From: Empedobacter stercoris
Lineage (GTDB): Bacteria > Bacteroidota > Bacteroidia > Flavobacteriales > Weeksellaceae
Length of the DNA stretch: 64,000 nucleotides
Assembly (NCBI RefSeq): GCF_020281205.1
Contig: NZ_JACXZC010000015.1
Coordinates: 1-64,000 of the forward strand
Direction of reading: 5' to 3'
Made by a program: the position numbers and the translations under genes. Under the pieces are notes generated by a model. That model did not search any database and had not been told where the DNA came from. It saw only the letters and a list, made by a program, of their open reading frames with translations. Positions within the stretch are counted from its first letter, which is position 1. Each line of letters opens with the position of its first letter. Positions 57,977 through 64,000 of this stretch are shown piece after piece.

Positions 57977-58810
57977 TTAATTCTTTACTAAGTCGTTACT
58001 TTTTCCTTTCAATTGAGTTTTATAAACTGATTGTGAAATTATTATACTCAATTCGTACAATAACCAAAGTGGTATTGTAACTAAAACCATACTATATACA
58101 TCATTTGGTGTAATTACTGCTGCAATCACTAATACCACGATAAAAGCATGTTTACGATACTCTTTTAAGAATGTTGGAGTTAAAATTCCAATACTCGTTA
58201 AGAAGTACACAAAAATTGGCATTAAAAACATGACTCCCATCGATAATAATAATTGAACAAATAAATCAATATAACTTGGCAAAGTCCACGTGTTTCCTAC
58301 ACCAAAAGGGTCATATGTAAATAAAAATTGTGTACATAAAGGCAATAATAAATAATAACTAAACAATACACCTAATACAAAGAAAAAAGAAACAGCAAAG
58401 ATGGTAAATCCAGCATATTTGCGTTCTGATTCCTTTAAGGCTGGTTTTACAAATCGCCATATTTCGAAAATAATATAGGGAATAGCAATAATAATTCCGC
58501 AAACTATAATAGCAAAAAATTGAGAGGTAATTTGCCCTGAAGGGTTAAGATTGGTCAAATCTTTTGAGATATCGAATGACTCTGTATAGATTTTTCCAAA
58601 ACCTGTTAATTCTCCAAATTGATTAAAAATGTCAAACGTCCGAAAATTTGATTTCAGCGGAGCCATAATTACATGCTCAACCAACTCGTCCCAATAAAGT
58701 GCAACAGCAATTGACGTGATAATAATCGATAATATTGAACGAACCAAATGTCCTCTTAACTCACCCACATGAGCCAAAAAAGACATATTCGATGTTGAAT
58801 TATTTGCCAT
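57977..58810 (-). CDS. tatC: Sec-independent protein translocase subunit TatC
   Basis: The 277 residues have six membrane segments and the TatC signatures MSFLAHVGELRGHLVRSI at the N-terminus (the family's FxxHLxELRxR), IIFEIWRFVKPALKESE (the cytoplasmic loop with the FxxPxL motif) and AAVITPNDVYSMVLVTIPLW. With TatA it exports folded proteins bearing twin-Arg signals. No tatA lies near it. It begins 4 bases after kdsD. Confidence 0.93.
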   Translation of the reverse strand: MANNSTSNMSFLAHVGELRGHLVRSILSIIITSIAVALYWDELVEHVIMAPLKSNFRTFDIFNQFGELTGFGKIYTESFDISKDLTNLNPSGQITSQFFAIIVCGIIIAIPYIIFEIWRFVKPALKESERKYAGFTIFAVSFFFVLGVLFSYYLLLPLCTQFLFTYDPFGVGNTWTLPSYIDLFVQLLLSMGVMFLMPIFVYFLTSIGILTPTFLKEYRKHAFIVVLVIAAVITPNDVYSMVLVTIPLWLLYELSIIISQSVYKTQLKGKSNDLVKN

Positions 58811-58814
58811 ACGC

Positions 58815-59780
58815 TTATTCGATTCCTTCGTTTAAAATTGAGTGAATATCCAAAATGCCATAATAGTGATTTTCTTCATCCACTACGACCAATTGACCAA
58901 TACTATTGTGACGAAGAATTGCTAAAGCCTCGCGTGCTTTTTCAGTTTTTTGAATTGTTTTCGGATGCATTGAAGCGATATCTTTCGCTTTTAAATGTGT
59001 AAATGACTCATTATTCAATAACATTCGGCGCAAATCTCCATCTGTAATAACTCCCACAATTTTATCTTCATCCAAAATCACAGTGATTCCATGACGCCCC
59101 GAAGTCAATGAATTGATCACTTCTGAAATTGAAGATTCTGGCCCTACAAAAGGTTTTCTTTCTGGATCAACAATATTTTCCACCGTCCACAAAAGTCGTT
59201 TTCCTAAGGCTCCTCCAGGATGATATTTTGCAAAATCATTTTGTGTAAATGCTCTCATTTTCATCAAAGCAACAGCCAAAGCATCTCCCATTAGTAATTG
59301 TGCTGTAGTAGAAGTTGTCGGCGCCAAATTAACTGGACAAGCCTCTTTTTTGATATTCACATCCAAAACAATGTCAGAATTTTTAGCTAATTCTGACTTC
59401 AAGTTTGAAGTCAATCCAATCAAAACAGCAGCATACTGTTTAAGTATCGGAGCTAAATACGTAATCTCTGGTGTATTTCCACTTTTCGAAATACAAATCA
59501 CAACATCTTCTGGTCGTACAAGACCTAAATCGCCATGAATAGCTTCTGTCGCATGTAAAAATTGACTTGGAGTTCCAGTAGAATTTAGTGTTGCTACAAT
59601 TTTATTTGCAATATGCGCACTCTTTCCCACTCCTACAACTACCAATTTTCCTTTCGTGTTATATATCGCATTTACCGCATCAACAAAAGACTCGCTAATA
59701 CGAGAAGCTATCGCTTCTAACTCAAGAATTTCTTCTCTAAAAACTTCCTGAGCAATTTGTATTATTTCTGAATTTTTCAC
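58815..59780 (-). CDS. kdsD: Arabinose 5-phosphate isomerase (KpsF/GutQ family)
   Basis: The 321 residues comprise a SIS isomerase domain (about 35-190; VVVGVGKSAHIANKIVATLNS, SKSGNTPEI, GDALAVALMKMRAF) and two CBS domains (210-321; HGITVILDEDKIVGVITDGD and HNSIGQLVVVDEENHYYGIL). It converts ribulose 5-phosphate to arabinose 5-phosphate, the first step of Kdo synthesis, working upstream of KdsB (20792). The tight 4-base gap to tatC indicates one operon. The SIS fold is also used by other sugar isomerases, but the SIS-CBS-CBS order is diagnostic. Confidence 0.9.
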   Translation of the reverse strand: MKNSEIIQIAQEVFREEILELEAIASRISESFVDAVNAIYNTKGKLVVVGVGKSAHIANKIVATLNSTGTPSQFLHATEAIHGDLGLVRPEDVVICISKSGNTPEITYLAPILKQYAAVLIGLTSNLKSELAKNSDIVLDVNIKKEACPVNLAPTTSTTAQLLMGDALAVALMKMRAFTQNDFAKYHPGGALGKRLLWTVENIVDPERKPFVGPESSISEVINSLTSGRHGITVILDEDKIVGVITDGDLRRMLLNNESFTHLKAKDIASMHPKTIQKTEKAREALAILRHNSIGQLVVVDEENHYYGILDIHSILNEGIE

Positions 59781-59893
59781 AATAAAATTTCTATTGTCTA
59801 TTTTTAAAATTTGTCGTACTTTTACTCTCCTTTTTTATTTACACTCAATTATATATAAAACATATCAAAATTTTGTGTATATTTAAGAGTTAT

Positions 59894-59901
59894 CAAATAT
59901 A
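59894..59901 (-). promoter_or_regulatory. Candidate kdsD -7 element
   Basis: The minus strand reads TATATTTG, a perfect match, about 114 bases before the ATG at 59780. Nearer elements may be used instead. Confidence 0.35.
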
Positions 59902-59944
59902 GGAACTATTTAATTTATAATATTAATTTTAGTCTTTTGTGTAG

Positions 59945-62146
59945 ATGGAAGCCACTTCGAAAAACTTAACATCTTACCTAAAAAAATATTTTGGTTTCGA
60001 CCAATTTAAAGGACAGCAGCACGAAATCATTACAAGCTTACTAAATAAAGAAGATGTATTTGTTTTGATGCCAACTGGCGGAGGTAAGTCTTTATGTTAT
60101 CAACTACCGGCATTAATGTCAGATGGAGTCGCGATTATTGTTTCACCTTTAATCGCCTTAATGAAGAATCAAGTAGACGCAATACGAGGAATTTCTGAAA
60201 ATGATGGAATTGCGCACGTATTAAACTCTTCTTTGAATAAGTCAGAAACAAAAACTGTGATGACGGATATCAAAAATGGAGTAACAAAAATGTTGTATGT
60301 TGCACCCGAATCTTTGACAAAAGAAGAATACATCGATTTCTTTAAATCGGTTCAAATTTCTTTTTTTGCTATTGATGAAGCGCACTGTATTTCTGAATGG
60401 GGACACGATTTTCGACCAGAATATCGTAACCTAAAATCAATTATCAATAGAATTGGTGATGCGCCAATTATTGCGTTGACTGCTACAGCAACACCTAAAG
60501 TACAAGAAGATATTCAGAAAACTTTGGGAATGCAAAGCGCAAAAGTATTTAAAGATTCTTTTAATCGTACGAATTTATTTTACGAGATCCGTCCAAAAGT
60601 TGATCAGGACAAACAAATTATCAAATTTATCAAACAAAACGATGGTAAATCTGGTGTCATTTATTGTTTAAGTCGTAAAAAGGTTGAAGAAATTACTCAA
60701 CTTTTACAAGTAAACGGGATCAATGCAATTCCTTACCACGCTGGTTTGGATGCAAAAACACGTAGCAAACACCAAGATATGTTCTTGATGGAAGATGCAA
60801 GTGTTGTTGTTGCAACAATTGCATTTGGAATGGGAATCGATAAACCTGACGTACGTTTTGTGATGCATTATGATATGCCAAAATCGTTAGAAAGTTATTA
60901 TCAAGAAACTGGTCGTGCTGGTCGCGATGGCGGTGAAGGTATATGTATTGCTTTCTACGATTATAAAGATATCGAAAAACTGGAGAAATTCTTAGCGAGC
61001 AAACCTGTTGCTGAACGAGAAGTTGGAATGCAGTTACTTTCTGAAGTGGTTGCCTATGCCGAAACTTCGATGTCTCGTCGTAAATTTTTGTTGCATTATT
61101 TTGGTGAAAATTTTGACGACAAAAATGGTGAAGGCGCAAATATGGACGACAACATGCGCAATCCGAAGAAAATGACAGAAGCAAAAGAAGATGCAATAAT
61201 CGCATTAGATGTTGTTCAGAAAACGAATCAAAAGTTAAAACTTAATGATATCGTTAATGTTATTGTTGGAAAAGAAACTTCAATTACAAAATCGTATAAT
61301 TTAAGTTCTGAAAAATTCTTCGGAATTGGAAAAGAAAAAGAAGATTATTATTGGAAATCTATCTTACGTCAATTAATTGTTCGTAATTTATTAGAGAAAG
61401 AAATCGAATCTTATGGTGTTTTAAAAATAACCAAAGACGGAAAAGATTTCATCAATAAGCCAACTTCGTTTGAAATTGCTGAGGATATTGATTTCAAAAA
61501 ATTATTATCAGAAGGTAGCTTCGATAAAGAAGAAACGTCTACTGCTCCAATTGCCTTTGATGATGTTTTATTGAAACAATTAAAAGATTTACGTAAAAAA
61601 ATCTCTAAAAAACATCAAATTCCTCCTTTTGCAGTATTTCAAGATTCGAGTTTAGATGACATGACGATGCAATATCCAACAACGGTTAAGGAATTAACAA
61701 ATGTGTATGGAGTTGGAGAAGGAAAAGCTCAAAAATTCGGAAAAGATTTTGTTGATTTTATTGCACAATATGTAAAAGACAATGACATTATTCGTCCAGA
61801 AGACATGGTGATTAAACAAGTAGCTGACAAATCAAGCCACAAAGTTTACATTATACAGTCAACTGATAGAAAATTGAATTTGGAAGATGTTGCTGAAGCA
61901 AAAAACATGTCGATGAGCGATTTACTCTCTGAAATGGAAAGTATTGTTTATCAAGGAACAAAATTAAATATCAATTATTATATTGACGAAGTATTGGACG
62001 AAGACCAACAAGAAGAAATCTATGATTTCTTGATGGATGCAGATTCGGATTCAATGACTTCATTGTTAGATGAGTTTGGTGACGATTATGATGAAGAGGA
62101 ATTACGTTTAATGCGTATCAAATTTATCAGTGAAGTTGCAAATTAA
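59945..62146 (+). CDS. recQ: ATP-dependent DNA helicase RecQ
   Basis: The 733 residues have the SF2 helicase core with motif 0 FGFDQFKGQQHEII, Walker A MPTGGGKSLCYQLPAL, DEAH (AIDEAHCISEWGHDFRPEY) and motif VI YQETGRAGRDGG. An RQC-like winged-helix region (about 400-520) follows, an HRDC domain (about 540-620; LKQLKDLRKKISKKHQIPPF), and an extra acidic tail after residue 630 (YDFLMDADSDSM, DEEELRLMRIKF). It exceeds the 610-residue E. coli RecQ by that tail. It unwinds DNA 3' to 5' in recombination and fork repair. Confidence 0.95.
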   Translation: MEATSKNLTSYLKKYFGFDQFKGQQHEIITSLLNKEDVFVLMPTGGGKSLCYQLPALMSDGVAIIVSPLIALMKNQVDAIRGISENDGIAHVLNSSLNKSETKTVMTDIKNGVTKMLYVAPESLTKEEYIDFFKSVQISFFAIDEAHCISEWGHDFRPEYRNLKSIINRIGDAPIIALTATATPKVQEDIQKTLGMQSAKVFKDSFNRTNLFYEIRPKVDQDKQIIKFIKQNDGKSGVIYCLSRKKVEEITQLLQVNGINAIPYHAGLDAKTRSKHQDMFLMEDASVVVATIAFGMGIDKPDVRFVMHYDMPKSLESYYQETGRAGRDGGEGICIAFYDYKDIEKLEKFLASKPVAEREVGMQLLSEVVAYAETSMSRRKFLLHYFGENFDDKNGEGANMDDNMRNPKKMTEAKEDAIIALDVVQKTNQKLKLNDIVNVIVGKETSITKSYNLSSEKFFGIGKEKEDYYWKSILRQLIVRNLLEKEIESYGVLKITKDGKDFINKPTSFEIAEDIDFKKLLSEGSFDKEETSTAPIAFDDVLLKQLKDLRKKISKKHQIPPFAVFQDSSLDDMTMQYPTTVKELTNVYGVGEGKAQKFGKDFVDFIAQYVKDNDIIRPEDMVIKQVADKSSHKVYIIQSTDRKLNLEDVAEAKNMSMSDLLSEMESIVYQGTKLNINYYIDEVLDEDQQEEIYDFLMDADSDSMTSLLDEFGDDYDEEELRLMRIKFISEVAN

Positions 62147-62166
62147 TCCTCATTAAAAATAAACTT

Positions 62167-62198
62167 TTCAGCCCAATGATTGTTATCTTTGGGCTGAA
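62167..62198. repeat. 10-bp inverted repeat around the gpmI -7 element
   Basis: TTCAGCCCAA (62167-62176) pairs with TTGGGCTGAA (62189-62198). The -7 element TATCTTTG (62184-62191) lies in the loop and right arm. It may act as the recQ terminator, though no T run follows. Confidence 0.6.
62184..62191 (+). promoter_or_regulatory. Candidate gpmI -7 element
   Basis: TATCTTTG, a perfect match, lies 21 bases before the ATG at 62213. Confidence 0.5.
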
Positions 62199-62212
62199 TT
62201 ATTACAAAACAA

Positions 62213-63748
62213 ATGAACAACAAAGCAATATTAATGATTTTAGACGGTTGGGGAATTGGACCAAACCCTGCTGTTTCTGCAATCGCTCAAGCGAATACAC
62301 CTTTTATAGATAGCTGTTTCGAAAAATTTCCTCATTCTACTTTAGACACCTTTGGTTTAGCTGTTGGTTTACCAGAAGGTCAAATGGGAAATTCGGAAGT
62401 TGGACACATGAATTTAGGTGCTGGACGCGTCGTCTTTCAGAACTTAGTTCGTATCAATATGGCAGTTGAAAATGGTACATTACAAAATGAACCTATCTTA
62501 AAAGATGCTTTTCAATATGCTTTAGACCATAACAAGAAAGTTCATTTCATCGGATTAGTTTCTGATGGTGGTGTACATTCGCATATCAATCATTTGAAAG
62601 GCTTATTAGATGCAGCCAATCAATCTGGTTTAAATCAAAATGTATTTGTTCATGCTTTCACAGATGGTCGCGATACTGATCCTAAATCTGGCGAAGGATT
62701 TATCACAGAATTGATGAATCACATGACAAAATCAACAGGAGAAATCGCTTCAATTACAGGTCGATATTATGCGATGGACCGTGATAAACGTTGGGAACGT
62801 GTAAAATTAGCCTACGATGCAATGGTAAATGCGGTTGGTACACCAACAACAAATCCATTAGAAGCCATTCGTACATCATATACTAATGAGGTGACTGATG
62901 AATTCATCAAACCAATTATTATTACAGATGATACAGGACAACCAAAAGCTAAAATAGCAAATGATGATGTGGTGATCTGTTTTAATTTTAGAACTGATCG
63001 TGGTCGTGAAATCACAGAAGTTTTAACACAGCACGATTTTCCTGAATTTGAGATGCATAAATTAAATCTAAAATACATTACACTAACTGAATATGATGCA
63101 ACATATAATGGAGTGGATGTTATTTTTGATGAAAAAAACATTGTAAACACCTTAGGTGAAGTAATTGCAAACGCTGGTCGTAAACAAATTCGCATCGCTG
63201 AAACTGAAAAGTATCCACATGTTACATTTTTCTTTAATGGTGGACGAGAAGAACCTTTTGTAAGCGAATCTCGCATATTATGTGCTTCACCAAGAGATGT
63301 TGCAACTTACGATTTGAAACCAGAAATGGCGGCTTATGATATTACAAATGCAATTGTACCAGAAATAGAAAAAGAATCAGCAGATTTCATTTGTCTTAAC
63401 TTCGCTAATACAGATATGGTTGGACATACAGGTGTTATGTCAGCTGCAATAAAAGCGGCTGAAGTGGTCGATACTTGTGCAGAAAAAATCATAAATACAG
63501 CGTTGCAACATGGTTATAATGTAGTTATTCTAGCAGATCATGGGAATTCAGATTTTATGATGAATGAAGATGGATCGCCAAATACACAACACACCACAAA
63601 CCCAGTACCATTTATTTTAGCTCAAAATAATATCGAATGGAATGTTGAACATGGTAAATTGGGTGATATTGCACCTACTATTTTAACATTGATGGGAATT
63701 GAAATCCCAACAGAAATGACAGGACATATTATAATTCATAAAAAATAA
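62213..63748 (+). CDS. gpmI: 2,3-bisphosphoglycerate-independent phosphoglycerate mutase
   Basis: The 511 residues are full-length iPGM. Asp11 (ILDGWGIG) and the phosphorylated Ser61 (MGNSEVGHMNLGAG) lie near the start; VSDGGVHSHINHL, AFTDGRDTDPKSG, GRYYAMDRDKRWER and the metal-binding FANTDMVGHTG and ILADHGNSDFM segments follow. It interconverts 3- and 2-phosphoglycerate in glycolysis, using two Mn2+ ions. It is transcribed from a promoter nested in an inverted repeat after recQ. Confidence 0.97.
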   Translation: MNNKAILMILDGWGIGPNPAVSAIAQANTPFIDSCFEKFPHSTLDTFGLAVGLPEGQMGNSEVGHMNLGAGRVVFQNLVRINMAVENGTLQNEPILKDAFQYALDHNKKVHFIGLVSDGGVHSHINHLKGLLDAANQSGLNQNVFVHAFTDGRDTDPKSGEGFITELMNHMTKSTGEIASITGRYYAMDRDKRWERVKLAYDAMVNAVGTPTTNPLEAIRTSYTNEVTDEFIKPIIITDDTGQPKAKIANDDVVICFNFRTDRGREITEVLTQHDFPEFEMHKLNLKYITLTEYDATYNGVDVIFDEKNIVNTLGEVIANAGRKQIRIAETEKYPHVTFFFNGGREEPFVSESRILCASPRDVATYDLKPEMAAYDITNAIVPEIEKESADFICLNFANTDMVGHTGVMSAAIKAAEVVDTCAEKIINTALQHGYNVVILADHGNSDFMMNEDGSPNTQHTTNPVPFILAQNNIEWNVEHGKLGDIAPTILTLMGIEIPTEMTGHIIIHKK

Positions 63749-63773
63749 CCTACATAACTTTAAACTTACAAAC

Positions 63774-64000
63774 ATGATTAATAAAATTATTGCAGTTGAC
63801 TTTGACGGAACTATTGTCGATGATAAATATCCAGAAATTGGTAAAGCAAAAATCTTTGCTTTCGAAACATTGAAACAATTACAAAACGATGGCTATAGAC
63901 TTACCTTATGGACATATCGTAGTGGAAAAGCCTTAGACGAAGCAGTAGAGTTCTGTAAAAAAAATGGAATTGAGTTTTATGCAATTAACAATAGTTTTGA
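63774..64000 (+). CDS. HAD-like (BT0820-type) hydrolase, truncated by the window end
   Basis: Only the first 75 codons are in the window (MINKIIAVDFDGTIVDD...). DFDGT is HAD motif I with the nucleophile Asp10 region, and the following LTLWTYRSGKALDEAV (HAD motif II position) and KKNGIEFYAINNSF fit BT0820-like small HAD-family hydrolases of Bacteroidota. The end lies beyond 64000. The gene begins 25 bases after gpmI and may share its transcript. Confidence 0.8.
   Translation, partial: MINKIIAVDFDGTIVDDKYPEIGKAKIFAFETLKQLQNDGYRLTLWTYRSGKALDEAVEFCKKNGIEFYAINNSF

Overview
The window comes from an AT-rich chromosome of a Bacteroidota bacterium, class Flavobacteriia, probably Weeksellaceae (an Empedobacter-, Weeksella- or Chryseobacterium-like organism; the genus is a guess). 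The evidence is the archaeal-type short ProRS, DUF3822 next to rsmD, the XrtF exosortase pair, a RibB with a degenerate cyclohydrolase-II domain, OmpA proteins with thrombospondin-type-3 calcium repeats, many SxxC-type lipoproteins, and promoters of the Bacteroidota form TAnnTTTG. I saw no tRNA, rRNA, CRISPR array, prophage or replication origin.

1-5.2 kb is the only clearly accessory region. Two tandem, partly duplicated Rhs remnants lie on the minus strand. Each has a shared core, a different C-terminal tip and a different small membrane protein immediately downstream (candidate toxin and immunity pairs). Both cores are cut at the same codon by an identical 59-bp palindromic element that introduces a stop. 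A hybrid IS1/IS3 transposase remnant, a 77-bp direct repeat and four copies of a 17-bp motif mark the module boundaries.

5.2-23 kb holds proS, a Tyr/Gly/Trp-rich repeat lipoprotein with an OmpP1/FadL porin, a DUF2807 lipoprotein, exonuclease III, small envelope proteins, and a minus-strand operon (PF10136 membrane protein, dCMP deaminase, S41 protease, XerD, Nudix). It also holds a NUMOD4/HNH/HTH protein, kdsB, and DUF3822-rsmD.

23-42 kb holds an apparently iron-regulated TonB receptor behind a Fur-like palindrome, a thioredoxin-like protein, an FKBP lipoprotein, dnaX, an AarF-type kinase, rpsA, an Lrp regulator, an EamA transporter, the ftsK-lolA-lptF/G-ribB operon and an OmpA/TSP3 protein.

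42-64 kb is housekeeping: smpB, a YbiT-like ABC-F ATPase with a degraded second Walker A, gyrB, methionine sulfoxide reductase with rsmG, xrtF and its partner, rlmB, thyA, an M1 aminopeptidase, folA, a nucleoside permease, a DUF151 nuclease, kdsD-tatC-etfB-etfA, recQ, gpmI, and the start of a HAD-like hydrolase cut by the window end. Together these serve envelope biogenesis (kdsB/kdsD for Kdo, Lol/Lpt transport, Tat), thymidylate and folate metabolism, translation and genome maintenance.
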